Counted from the stretch's first letter, positions 52,054 to 60,586 are shown. The stretch: 64,000 nt of DNA from Bacteriovoracaceae bacterium (GCA_025210745.1 JAOARC010000037.1:62001-126000); one strand, 5' to 3'. Notes: generated from the letters alone by a model not told the origin. Numbers and translations: made by a program.

Positions 52054-52414
52054 ATTATTTATTGCTCTTCCTTGTGCTTTATTTACCTATCAACTCATTA
52101 ATTTATATAAGTATAACCCTGTAAAAGCATCCTCATTTATAACCTTATTATTTTGTTTTATCCTATCATTATTAACAAGCTCTCAAGAATACTTCCCTAT
52201 CATATTTGGTAGCACATTTATTGGAATGAGTAGTAATAAGGTTTTTTCAAAGAAACAAATTATAGTCGCCACAATATTTTTTATACCTTTAAGTTCTTTT
52301 TTTCTTAATATATTTCCACCAATTGGTGGAATTTTAGGCTTTAGTGCCTTTGTTGCTTGTTTTCTTCTTTTGCCTTTCAAAATCCTAGTTTCTTCTAAAA
52401 AAAGAATAAAATAA
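52043..52414 (+). CDS. Small integral membrane protein B of an overlapping pair
   Basis: 123 residues with four hydrophobic segments, a Gly-rich loop (FPPIGGILGFSAF) and a Lys-rich tail. It matches gene A in size and topology but not evidently in sequence, like the two halves of a small heterodimeric transporter. Start inside gene A. Its end overlaps the convergent ABC permease gene by 30 bp. Confidence 0.6.
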   Translation: MLIKLFIALPCALFTYQLINLYKYNPVKASSFITLLFCFILSLLTSSQEYFPIIFGSTFIGMSSNKVFSKKQIIVATIFFIPLSSFFLNIFPPIGGILGFSAFVACFLLLPFKILVSSKKRIK

Positions 52415-53209
52415 ACTTATCAAAAAAACTGAAAATAGAATAAGAACTGTTGTTGGGAGTCTGTCTTGGATAAACATTAATCCAAATGCAATAAAAACGC
52501 CTATAATATTAAGTAAAGCTAGTTTTAAATAATCTTTATTAGATACATTTAAAGCGCCGCTTATAAAAGCTGGAATAATTAGTACTCCAACGGTAAATAA
52601 GCTACCAAATAGATGTATACTTAAAAGCATTAAAAAAATAATAATTAAATTAAAATATAATAAGGAAGAACGCTTTTTTGTCACGTTATTAAATAAAGAA
52701 ATTTCCATTGTATCTAGCATAATATTCTTTGAATTTTTATAAAACAAAAAAAAGATAAAAGTAGACAAAATAATAACTAAAAATGACTCATTTTTGGAAA
52801 CTGTAACGATATCCCCCAATAAGCTTTTAACCATGTGGAATTCAACAATCGGACTAAATAGAACGATAAGATGGTTTAATCCCATCAAAAGAAGTATAGC
52901 AACTATTGCTCCTTCAGTCCGAAACTTTCGATGAATGCGATTTAGTTTTAAGAAAAAGATATGAAAACAAATAACAAGTATTAAAGATAAAAGGGCTTCT
53001 ATATGAAATGCATGGTCATTATGTTCATTAGTCTCAAAAAAACTAACACAAATAGATGATAAAAGAATTGCAGTTTGAAACTCTTGTCCTACAAGCATTG
53101 TTTCCACTGACTGATTCCTTGCAACAAGATGTTTTCCAACAAGAGATAATAAGAAAACAAGAACACAGCCTGCAATTATATTTGGCCAATAAAAAGCTAA
53201 CATCTCCAC
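52385..53209 (-). CDS. znuB: Metal ABC transporter permease (ZnuB-like)
   Basis: 274 residues, eight or so helices. ABC-3 family features: GKHLVARNQSVETMLVGQEFQ near the N-terminus, SLLGDIVTVSK in the middle, and the core LFTVGVLIIPAFISGAL helix that lines the metal path. His-rich loop NEHNDHAFHIE near 60-70. Last gene of a four-gene minus-strand operon, overlapping the ATPase gene by 13 bp. Confidence 0.85.
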   Translation of the reverse strand: MEMLAFYWPNIIAGCVLVFLLSLVGKHLVARNQSVETMLVGQEFQTAILLSSICVSFFETNEHNDHAFHIEALLSLILVICFHIFFLKLNRIHRKFRTEGAIVAILLLMGLNHLIVLFSPIVEFHMVKSLLGDIVTVSKNESFLVIILSTFIFFLFYKNSKNIMLDTMEISLFNNVTKKRSSLLYFNLIIIFLMLLSIHLFGSLFTVGVLIIPAFISGALNVSNKDYLKLALLNIIGVFIAFGLMFIQDRLPTTVLILFSVFLISLFYSFFRRN

Positions 53210-53733
53210 TTTGAAACCTCGATGTTTATTGTACCTTCAAGTTCAATATCATGACTTGTATATATTATCGTCAGACCTTTTTTATTTAGCTTTTCAAGCT
53301 CTTTTTTCACCTCTAAAGAACTTTTTTCATCCAAGTGATTAAATGGTTCATCTAAAATTAATAATTTGTTACCTTCAGATATGGCTTTTGCAATAAGAGC
53401 TTTTTTTCTTTCTCCCCCACTAGAAGTATGCCAGCTTTTTTTCATCAACTCTTTTGAATAAAAAGAAAATTCTTTATCACAAAGATCTATAAGCTTAATA
53501 TAAATTTTAGGAAATTGATGTGCAACCTGAGGAAGATAACCGTAGTCATTAATATCAAAATTTCTTTTAACTTCTTTACTTCTTAAATTTAACAACAAAT
53601 CGATAAAAGTTGTTTTTCCAGAACCATTTTTTCCTTGTAATCTAATAACATTCGATTCTTTAATTTCTAAAGAAATATTTTTAAAAAACATCTCTTTTTC
53701 TAGTTTATAATTAATATTATCTAGTATTATCAT
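53197..53733 (-). CDS. znuC: Metal ABC transporter ATPase (ZnuC-like, short)
   Basis: 178 residues, short for an ABC ATPase. Walker A GKNGSGKTT (34-42), Q-loop LPQ (67-69), signature SSGGERKK (104-111), Walker B LLILDEP (124-130), H-loop TSHD. Sequence between Q-loop and signature is reduced, and the usual C-terminal extension is missing. Energises import with the ZnuB-like permease. Overlaps znuA by 4 bp. Confidence 0.85.
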   Translation of the reverse strand: MIILDNINYKLEKEMFFKNISLEIKESNVIRLQGKNGSGKTTFIDLLLNLRSKEVKRNFDINDYGYLPQVAHQFPKIYIKLIDLCDKEFSFYSKELMKKSWHTSSGGERKKALIAKAISEGNKLLILDEPFNHLDEKSSLEVKKELEKLNKKGLTIIYTSHDIELEGTINIEVSKWRC

Positions 53734-54578
53734 TTTATTTTTCTTAAAAGCTTTTTCATAAAAGCAAGATAGTCCTCATCTCTTTTAGGATGTAAATCGA
53801 GTTTTATATAGTTTACACCTGATATTTCCTTAAATTTTTTAAGAATTTTAATAGGACTTGTATTTCCCGCTAATACTAAAAGAGGTCTGTCTTGTTTTAC
53901 TTTTTGAGCAATTTTACTCAAGAAACTCGCCGAAGGCAATACTCCGGGAACTTCTTCTAAAGATTCCTTTAAGTTTAATTTAAAGTCTTGAGCTAAATAT
54001 TGAAATTCTCTATGATATACATAAAAAACTTTATCTTTAAATTTATCCTTAAAATCATTAAACAAAGAAAGAAGAGACATTTTTATTTTTTTTGCATTGT
54101 TTTCTAATTTTACTCTTTCATACCCAATGCCTACCAAGCACTCTAGTACCCCATCAACAACCTCTGCCATCCTTAGTAAAGACAAAGTATAATGAGGGTT
54201 TCCACCAGGATGAATATCTCCCATTGAACGATTATAATCTTTTAAAAGTCCTACTTTTTTTACTTTTTTGCTAGCATCACAGAAACCTCTACTTTGAGGT
54301 TGTACTTTTTTATTTCCGGACATCTGAACAACTTTAGGAAACCATCCAATTTCTAAATCAAGTCCATTCATAATAACAAGATCAGCTTTTGCAACCTTAA
54401 AAATAAAAGATGGTGATGCATCAACAAAGTGAGGATCTTCTGTTCCACTCAAAAGAGAAATCGATCTTTGCTCAGTTAATTTTTCTACCACCCAATTTAA
54501 CTCGGGCAATGTACTAACAATATTTTTAGAAAATACATTTACCGAAATAAGAAGAAGTAAAACTATTTTAATAAACAT
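53730..54578 (-). CDS. znuA: Metal-binding periplasmic protein (ZnuA-like, cluster A-I)
   Basis: 282 residues with a signal peptide (FIKIVLLLLISVNVFS). Metal His are in EDPHFVDASPS (H50), GDIHPGGNPHYTLS (H129) and VYHREFQYLA (H189), as in ZnuA/MntC-type proteins. It lacks the His/Asp-rich loop of gamma-proteobacterial ZnuA. Zinc is favoured by the His-rich neighbours, but Mn cannot be excluded from sequence alone. Overlaps the outer-membrane gene by 11 bp. Confidence 0.88.
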   Translation of the reverse strand: MFIKIVLLLLISVNVFSKNIVSTLPELNWVVEKLTEQRSISLLSGTEDPHFVDASPSFIFKVAKADLVIMNGLDLEIGWFPKVVQMSGNKKVQPQSRGFCDASKKVKKVGLLKDYNRSMGDIHPGGNPHYTLSLLRMAEVVDGVLECLVGIGYERVKLENNAKKIKMSLLSLFNDFKDKFKDKVFYVYHREFQYLAQDFKLNLKESLEEVPGVLPSASFLSKIAQKVKQDRPLLVLAGNTSPIKILKKFKEISGVNYIKLDLHPKRDEDYLAFMKKLLRKIK

Positions 54579-55668
54579 GGGCAGGATGAGCTCCTATATT
54601 AAAAACAAATTGGATTAAACCTCGAGTATAACTTTCAGTGTCACTATCTTCAACATGAATTCCATTACCATGTTCTAATGTAAACCTTATTTTAGAAAAC
54701 TCACTATTTGTATATGTATAGCTTAAACTTAAAGCACTCATAGCATCTTCTACTTCAAGGCCATCAACAGAATGTCCATGTTCTTCACCACCATCTTCTC
54801 TTTCATCTTGAATATAATGATCTAGACGTACTCCCAAAGCATGATGTCTATTAATCCCCTTTTCTAGGTATACATAAGCACCCGAGTCAGTATGTTTTTC
54901 ATCATCATGCTCAAGTTGTCTTGTCCATATTTCTAATTGAAGTAATGTAGAAAGAAATCTTCCTGTTTTATTTTTATAAATTAAATCTAAACCATAATAC
55001 ATATATTTGTGACTCTGTTCATCTCTTCTTGAAATAACATTAAGCCCTATATCAACACCCTTTTGATCATCCAACTCAAAAAAAGTAGCATATCTTAAAT
55101 ACCCAGTTGGAGCCTTTGCTTTTGAATGGTTATGTTCAGCCTCTTCTTCATGATCATGTTCAGCACTATGATTAAATTCATTTCCACTAGTTAAACCAAA
55201 AGTCATAGAAGACTGAAGCTTAGGAAGATTTCTTTTATACTCTATACCTGTATCTTTAGCTCCTTCATTTCCAAAAAAAGACTTCTGGACAAAAGGTGCT
55301 TCTGTTATAACCCAATCGTGTCTATGAAAACGGTTTAACCTTCCAAAGCCCAAGAAAAACTTACCAATTTTTACAGTTGATAGATCAAAAATCTGACTAC
55401 TTAAAATAAATGCTTCATGAACTTCTGTATGAGCATGTCCTTGTTCTAATTCATTATGATGAGACAAAGTTAGAACTCCATCAAATGTCTGATCAATTTT
55501 AGAAAATGCAGAAAACTCAAATTCTCTAACATAAAAATCAGAATGAAGGCCAGCATTAGAGCTAGCACTACTTGCTACAATATCAGCTCCAGCAAACCAA
55601 TCAATTAAACTAAGCCTTCCTTGAGAAAAAGCACTTACTGAAACTAGTGCTATCATTAAATATTTCAC
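54568..55668 (-). CDS. Outer-membrane barrel with His-rich loops, metal uptake
   Basis: 366 residues from a GTG start behind AAGGAG. Signal peptide ends VSAFS. The body is a porin-like barrel. Three loops are rich in His and acidic residues: NELEQGHAHTEVHE, SAEHDHEEEAEHNHSK and EDGGEEHGHSVDG. The C-terminus reads FNIGAHPAHVY; a terminal HPAH is a recurrent ending of zinc-linked outer-membrane proteins. It lacks a TonB box and plug domain, so it is not a ZnuD-type receptor. First gene of the znu operon: outer-membrane entry, periplasmic carrier, importer. Confidence 0.8.
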   Translation of the reverse strand: MKYLMIALVSVSAFSQGRLSLIDWFAGADIVASSASSNAGLHSDFYVREFEFSAFSKIDQTFDGVLTLSHHNELEQGHAHTEVHEAFILSSQIFDLSTVKIGKFFLGFGRLNRFHRHDWVITEAPFVQKSFFGNEGAKDTGIEYKRNLPKLQSSMTFGLTSGNEFNHSAEHDHEEEAEHNHSKAKAPTGYLRYATFFELDDQKGVDIGLNVISRRDEQSHKYMYYGLDLIYKNKTGRFLSTLLQLEIWTRQLEHDDEKHTDSGAYVYLEKGINRHHALGVRLDHYIQDEREDGGEEHGHSVDGLEVEDAMSALSLSYTYTNSEFSKIRFTLEHGNGIHVEDSDTESYTRGLIQFVFNIGAHPAHVY

Positions 55669-55728
55669 TTCTATATTCTCCTTAAATAATATATCAAAAA
55701 GTTAATTGATTATATTGATCAGTTCTAC

Positions 55729-55749
55729 TTTTGCAAGCAGATTGCAAAA
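55729..55749. promoter_or_regulatory. Palindromic operator candidate between divergent metal genes
   Basis: TTTTGCAA (55729-55736), five bases, TTGCAAAA (55742-55749): perfect eight-base arms centred between the znu operon and the His-rich protein gene. Position and symmetry fit a dimeric repressor such as a Zur-like Fur-family protein; the sequence is not the enterobacterial Zur box. No second copy seen in the window. Confidence 0.5.
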
Positions 55750-55883
55750 AAGGTGTAACTATTTGAAAATATATAAAGTGAAAGATTTTTATAATAAATA
55801 GCTAAAACTAATATTCACGTTTTGCATTAAGAAGGTCTCTTATTTTTCCGATAAATTTATATACTGTAATTTAAGGAGATTTA

Positions 55884-56159
55884 ATGAAACTAATATTACT
55901 ATTATCTATTATATCTTTTGGTCTATTTGCTCACTCACACACAAAAGAAAACTCCCACTATCAACATAAAGGCCATAACCACCACAAAGACCATCACCAT
56001 AAGCACCATACAGATCATAAGCATGTACACAAAGAAGGTTGTGGTCACAAAGCTATAAAGCACGATGATCATAAAGACTATAAACATGCAAAACACTTTC
56101 ATCATCAAAAAGAAGGACATACTCACGACTGTGAAGGACCAAAAAGTGAAACTAAATAA
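55884..56159 (+). CDS. His-rich periplasmic metal-binding protein
   Basis: 91 residues with a signal peptide ending LFAHS. Roughly a third of the mature protein is His, arranged in HH and HxH clusters (HNHHKDHHHKHHTDHKHVH), with two Cys (EGCGHK, HDCEGP). AAGGAG before the ATG. It resembles His-rich Zn/Ni buffers that feed ABC importers. Divergent from the znu operon across the palindrome. Confidence 0.78.
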   Translation: MKLILLLSIISFGLFAHSHTKENSHYQHKGHNHHKDHHHKHHTDHKHVHKEGCGHKAIKHDDHKDYKHAKHFHHQKEGHTHDCEGPKSETK

Positions 56160-56640
56160 AGAACAAACTAAGTTTCAAAAACAAGCAACTTCATTTTTAA
56201 TGAATGCATTTACTTTTTTTAAAATTCCATCTGCATTTTTTTCAGGAGTAAGAGTCAATAATTTAGATGAAAAAAATTGCGTTGTTACAGTCCCCTATAA
56301 GTGGTTTGCAACAAACCCATTTCGTTCAACATACTTTGCTTGTCTATCTATGGCGGCAGAACTATCAACAGGGCTTCCCACTATGTGGGCGACAAAAGGA
56401 TATAAACCTAGCTTTTCTATGCTAGTCATTGACATGAAAAGTGAATTTGTAAAAAAAGCGACTTCCACAACATTTTTTACATGTGAAAATATACAGGATA
56501 TTTTTCAAGCAGTTGATGAATGTATTAAAACTCAAGAATCTAGAGCCATTAAAATGAAATCTATTGGAAAAGACAAAGATGGTGAAATTATTGCTCACTT
56601 TGAATTTACATGGTCTATAAAACAAAGAAGCTTCAAATAA
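56146..56640 (+). CDS. DUF4442 hot-dog thioesterase-like protein
   Basis: 164 residues. Start at GTG 56146, with AAGGA at seven bases, overlapping the His-rich gene by 14 bp; a longer open frame to 56065 lies wholly inside that gene and is rejected. The DUF4442 pattern is present: FSGVRVNNLDEKNCVVTVPY, NPFRSTYFACLSMAAELSTGLP and the final strand HFEFTWSIKQ. PaaI-like acyl-CoA hydrolase activity is the family guess; the link to zinc is not understood. Confidence 0.78.
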   Translation: MKLNKEQTKFQKQATSFLMNAFTFFKIPSAFFSGVRVNNLDEKNCVVTVPYKWFATNPFRSTYFACLSMAAELSTGLPTMWATKGYKPSFSMLVIDMKSEFVKKATSTTFFTCENIQDIFQAVDECIKTQESRAIKMKSIGKDKDGEIIAHFEFTWSIKQRSFK

Positions 56641-56750
56641 AACAACACTTTGCAATATAAAAATGTTACCAAATTGTAAAATATCACTAATACAAACATT
56701 AAAATTATGTTAAGAATATCTTATTACGAAAAAATAAAGGAGATATTTAA

Positions 56751-57110
56751 ATGAAAAACTTAATCATTATTTCTGTATTAGCATTAATTTTTGTTGGCTG
56801 CGCTCATAACTGTCATAGTGACAAGTACTCTTCGCAAGACTCAATTTCAAACACACAATCAGCAACATCTAATAATACAATTACAGCTGATATGTTAACA
56901 GACTCTGTTACAGTTAAAAAAGTTCAAAGAGCTCTAACGGCGGCAGGACATAACTCAGGACCAATTGATGGTATTGTTGGACCAATAACAACTGGTGCTT
57001 TAAAGAGCTATCAAAATGCAAAGAAATTAGATATTTCTGGAAATATTGATGTTGCAACTGTTAATTCTTTAAAAATCACAAAGACTGAATTAAAGAAAGT
57101 TAACTTATAA
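56751..57110 (+). CDS. Peptidoglycan-binding lipoprotein (PG_binding_1)
   Basis: 119 residues with lipobox FVGC (Cys17) and a low-complexity Ser/Thr/Asn linker, then a PG_binding_1 domain: VKKVQRALTAAGHNSGPIDGIVGPITTGALKSYQNA. The DGxxGxxT repeat motif is clear. Probably holds the outer membrane to the wall or targets a partner. AAGGAG precedes the ATG. Confidence 0.88.
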   Translation: MKNLIIISVLALIFVGCAHNCHSDKYSSQDSISNTQSATSNNTITADMLTDSVTVKKVQRALTAAGHNSGPIDGIVGPITTGALKSYQNAKKLDISGNIDVATVNSLKITKTELKKVNL

Positions 57111-57135
57111 GAACCTCATAAACAAATAAAAACAG

Positions 57136-57161
57136 GCATTTAGGCTCATCCTAGGTGCTTT
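57136..57161 (+). terminator. Weak terminator after the PG-binding lipoprotein gene
   Basis: GCATTTAGG (57136-57144) pairs with CCTAGGTGC (57150-57158) using two G-T pairs; only three T follow. Confidence 0.4.
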
Positions 57162-57226
57162 CATTATAAGCATATATATTTTTCATCAATATTGAGCCGC
57201 GTTAAACACTATGTTAATAATGCACC

Positions 57227-58294
57227 ATGAAAATAATATTTTCTCTCATATTTATACTAAATGTAGCACTATCTAATGATTGTTTTATCAAGCCTCTAAA
57301 CTCTTGTCGTGATGGATATACGAAAAACTTATCTAAATCCCAAATTAGAAAAGCGCAAAGATCGAAAGAAAACTCAATATATAACTCCATTTTCAATTCA
57401 TTTACTTCTAAAACCACACACCAAGACTTTATAAATAGCTTTCTTAAAATTGAAAAAATCAACAAACAATATAATCGCTGTAAACTCAATCCTGATAATT
57501 CAGATAAATATTGTCTTAGACTAAGCTTACAAAAAATAATTTATTATGGTTATTCAAGAAAATACCTTGATGCAACAGCTACAATGATTCTACTAAGTAA
57601 ATTCACTTATAAAAAAGGTAAATATTCTGGTGGACTAGATAGCTATGCTAGCAAAATACATTTGCTTCAAAAAAGCTATACTAAGAATCAAAAAGATACG
57701 ACCAATTATTCTCTTTCCCCTTTATCAGATAAAAAATATCTTAAAAGCTTTGGTAAACTAAAAAAACTAACTCCAAGACAAAGTACATTACTTCGCTATA
57801 ACTACTCGCAAATAAAGTTTATGGGAAAAATCATGCAAGATTTTGAACAAAGAGTACTTGCTATTAACTCTGGTGTCTTTTTTGACTTTGATGGTGACGG
57901 CAAACAGGATGAGACTTATATTTTTGATGAAGCCGAAAAATATAGATTAAGTGTAAAACTTTTAAAACTAGAACTAGAAAAGAAGTCTCATACAGGAGAA
58001 GTCTTTGAAGGTAACAAGCCTGATTTTCACGATTTACTAGTTGCGTCAAGTGAACTTGGATTAATTAATAACGAGGCCTTGGCGCAAATGATTGAGATGC
58101 CATATCTCTATGAACAAAAGGTCTCTCCATGGATAAAAGTAGGTAATATTACTTGGGAAATTGGAAAGTCTATTGCCATGGCAATGCCAGGTATAAATCT
58201 CTTTGCCATTATTCCAATTGTATTAGTAGAAAGTATTAAAAGCTCAAAGGATAAAAAGAATGAAACTTCTGATCTTCATATTATTACTTTCTAG
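57227..58294 (+). CDS. Exported hypothetical protein with Ca-loop-like motif
   Basis: 355 residues, signal peptide ending ALS (residue 16). Mostly helical. An EF-hand/dockerin-like loop DFDGDGKQDE lies near residue 220. The C-terminal part is hydrophobic (GKSIAMAMPGINLFAIIPIVLVESI), possibly a membrane-inserting segment. Cys near the N-terminus (NDCFIKPLNSC). It overlaps the metallopeptidase gene by 35 bp, so the two are likely coexpressed. No family recognised; no Shine-Dalgarno. Confidence 0.68.
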   Translation: MKIIFSLIFILNVALSNDCFIKPLNSCRDGYTKNLSKSQIRKAQRSKENSIYNSIFNSFTSKTTHQDFINSFLKIEKINKQYNRCKLNPDNSDKYCLRLSLQKIIYYGYSRKYLDATATMILLSKFTYKKGKYSGGLDSYASKIHLLQKSYTKNQKDTTNYSLSPLSDKKYLKSFGKLKKLTPRQSTLLRYNYSQIKFMGKIMQDFEQRVLAINSGVFFDFDGDGKQDETYIFDEAEKYRLSVKLLKLELEKKSHTGEVFEGNKPDFHDLLVASSELGLINNEALAQMIEMPYLYEQKVSPWIKVGNITWEIGKSIAMAMPGINLFAIIPIVLVESIKSSKDKKNETSDLHIITF

Positions 58295-59441
58295 TTTCGC
58301 TCATGCTCTAGAGTATAAATGCAAAGCTATTGTTAGAAATAATAAGCACAAACTTATCATTTCAGAAGTTACTCTAAAAGATCTAACCTCTAAAGACAGC
58401 TTCAGTGGTAAATATATTAAAGTTTTAAGAAGAAATGAAACTCTAGCTGTGAAGTTTAATTCTGTAGATAGCTTAAGAGCTTGTACAGTGTACTATCATG
58501 GTAGTAAAGCAAAAGACTTTTTTCAGCAAAATTATGATTTAAAAAGACTAAAAAGACCTCGTGCAATTGTCATGAGAATAGAAATGGATTTAGGTTTCGA
58601 AGAATCAGTACACATGATGCATCAAAATAACGGTTTATTTTATAACAATGCTGTAACAATACCACCAAGTGGGCCTGGAAGAATAACTGAAAAACCTTGG
58701 TTTTATGAAATATGGTTTGCACCTAAAAAGAAAGTAAAAATTGATAATAACACATACAAAGCAGCACAGTTAGTTTCAAGTGGACCATTTATGTCGTCAA
58801 TGCTCTTAGGTGTAGGACAATCACAAGCCACGACAATTGGAATTGACCTTATAAGAGGTACTGGTTTTGGAGCAAGCTTTTATGCTAAGACTTTAGCTTT
58901 ATCTTTAGGGGTGACTGCATTAGTTCCACAAGTTTTAAAGTATGTATCTAAGCCATTTAAGAAAACTATTTTCTTAGATACGGCAATGATTCCAGAAGTA
59001 ATCTATCATGAATATACTCATTATGCTTTGAGTGAGCATCTTCCTATAAGTAGACACTCTTCAACAGTTGAAGGGATTGCTAACTTTTATGCTGCAGCAA
59101 TCAGTAATACTGACTCTATTTTAAAAAATGCTAGAAAATACTCAAGAGGATTAGTTAAAGTTGAAGCTAAAAAAGATAAAAACTATGAGTACTATATGGA
59201 AGATAGTAAATACGCTCAACTTGATTTTACTTTTAAATTTCTATATGCCTTAAATGGAGCGTTTGGAAAAGTTTACGCTCAAAAGCTTGTTTTTACTGCA
59301 TCTAAGATTTTAGGTTCCAGAGATTCTTTAGGAATAAAAACTGATCTTATTCCAGCATTACGATTAGCACTTGATGAGCTTGGTGCAACTAGTGCTAAAA
59401 ATTTTAAGCTGCAAAGTCTAATTCAAAAGTTTGGTTTTTAA
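58260..59441 (+). CDS. Secreted zinc metallopeptidase-like protein (HEYTH)
   Basis: 393 residues with a signal peptide ending AHA. YHEYTHYAL contains HExxH (H250, E251, H254), and VEGIANFY provides a Glu (E271) 17 residues after the second His, a gluzincin pattern. Upstream there is a strand-rich N-terminal domain (1-150) and a hydrophobic stretch near 200-225 (TLALSLGVTALVPQVL). AAAGGAT precedes the ATG inside the previous gene. Substrate unknown. The short helix before HExxH (ITAMIPEVI-like) fits a real catalytic site. Confidence 0.72.
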   Translation: MKLLIFILLLSSFAHALEYKCKAIVRNNKHKLIISEVTLKDLTSKDSFSGKYIKVLRRNETLAVKFNSVDSLRACTVYYHGSKAKDFFQQNYDLKRLKRPRAIVMRIEMDLGFEESVHMMHQNNGLFYNNAVTIPPSGPGRITEKPWFYEIWFAPKKKVKIDNNTYKAAQLVSSGPFMSSMLLGVGQSQATTIGIDLIRGTGFGASFYAKTLALSLGVTALVPQVLKYVSKPFKKTIFLDTAMIPEVIYHEYTHYALSEHLPISRHSSTVEGIANFYAAAISNTDSILKNARKYSRGLVKVEAKKDKNYEYYMEDSKYAQLDFTFKFLYALNGAFGKVYAQKLVFTASKILGSRDSLGIKTDLIPALRLALDELGATSAKNFKLQSLIQKFGF

Positions 59442-59489
59442 CAAATACATTCGTTTAAAAGTTAGAAAATATTGTAACTTTTACATAAC

Positions 59490-59532
59490 GCGAGACGCAC
59501 TGACACTGTTGATGCGAGACGCACTGTCACCG
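59490..59532 (+). repeat. Two 19-base direct repeats upstream of the coiled-coil protein gene
   Basis: Copies at 59490-59508 and 59514-59532 share GCGAGACGCACTG and CAC, period 24 bases. They lie about 110 bases upstream of the ATG. Two-site spacing of about 2.3 helical turns is typical of operator repeats. CGAGACGCA also lies in the promoter at 44472-44500. Confidence 0.5.
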
Positions 59533-59642
59533 GTATACATTTGTCACTTTTCTAGAATGTAAAAACAAAGCTTTAAAGTTGGCATAAGCTTTGCTCCATG
59601 ACTTTTCATAACAACACAGACACGAATGTCAGGAGAAAAAAA

Positions 59643-60569
59643 ATGAAAAAATTAATTTCATCATCGATGCTTGGAGTTCTTTTATTAACGACATCAGTAA
59701 CACCAGCATATGCAGTACAAAAACCAGAACTAAAAACGATGACTGTTCAATCAGCATTTACAGAATTTAAAAAAACTGTATTTCTTGAAGGAAAAGAATT
59801 AGAGATTGCAACAGAAGTATTAGTAAGTAAGCTTATTGATGCAAAAATAACAACAGGTCAATTAGAACTGTATGTTGCCAAAAACAGTACAAAAGAAGGA
59901 TATAAAAAATATAATGAAATGATGAAAACAGCTTTAGAAGATGTCGACTCATTAAATGATTTAAGTAAAGATGATTTATCTTTCATCTTAAAGAGCACAC
60001 TGGAAAAAACTCATGCTACAGGTTCAAACTTTATGAGTTGTGCTGCTGGACAAAAAATAGGACTTCCTCTACTTGCAGTAGGTGTTATTATTGGAATCGT
60101 TTCTCTTGTAAATGCGACGGCATCAAAAGAAATGGTAACTCAAGAGTTTTTAGATAAGAAAAGAAATAAAACACAAGATTATTTAAATACAATTGCTGAT
60201 TTAGAGCTAGAGGTTACAACTTATGAATCAGATATTATTTACTACCAAGATGAGATTGATGAATTAAATAGAAGAATTAACTCTGGTGAGTATACATCTG
60301 AAGAAATAGAGCAAATGTATTTACTAATAAGAGACTATGAATTCTTTATATCAGACTCTCATGCTTTAATTGGTGAAGTAAATGTTGATATTGCTTATTT
60401 TGAAAACCAATATGCAACAGACTTAGTTAATCTTGAAGCAAATGAAGTTTCTGAACTAGCAAGAGTTGATGAGAAAAAAGCAAGTGCTGCTAAGACAGGT
60501 ATTGCAGCTGGTATTATTGGTGGTGTAGGTGTCGTTTTTGCTGCCGCAGGACTATCTGACTGTAACTAA
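59643..60569 (+). CDS. Exported coiled-coil membrane protein
   Basis: 308 residues. Start at ATG 59643 behind AGGAG; an in-frame ATG at 59598 has no ribosome site. Signal peptide ends PAYA. Then a helical domain (VQSAFTEFKKTVFLEGKEL), a hydrophobic helix near 143-165 (GLPLLAVGVIIGIVSLV), a long coiled coil (LEVTTYESDIIYYQDEIDEL and on) and a final Gly-rich hydrophobic end (GIAAGIIGGVGVVFAAAG) before CN. Monocistronic with its own terminator. Function unknown. Confidence 0.72.
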   Translation: MKKLISSSMLGVLLLTTSVTPAYAVQKPELKTMTVQSAFTEFKKTVFLEGKELEIATEVLVSKLIDAKITTGQLELYVAKNSTKEGYKKYNEMMKTALEDVDSLNDLSKDDLSFILKSTLEKTHATGSNFMSCAAGQKIGLPLLAVGVIIGIVSLVNATASKEMVTQEFLDKKRNKTQDYLNTIADLELEVTTYESDIIYYQDEIDELNRRINSGEYTSEEIEQMYLLIRDYEFFISDSHALIGEVNVDIAYFENQYATDLVNLEANEVSELARVDEKKASAAKTGIAAGIIGGVGVVFAAAGLSDCN

Positions 60570-60586
60570 TATTAACTAATATATAT

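Noticed and set aside
55935..56126. Minus-strand Met/Val-rich frame
   Set aside because: Mirror of the His codons of the His-rich protein (CAT read backward gives ATG).
44600..57110. Bounded genomic island with att repeats
   Set aside because: No repeat of the tRNA 3' end seen downstream and no integrase or transposase gene; only composition and content hint at it.
59598..59642. Upstream in-frame ATG for the coiled-coil protein
   Set aside because: No ribosome site; ATG at 59643 has AGGAG and yields a clean signal peptide.
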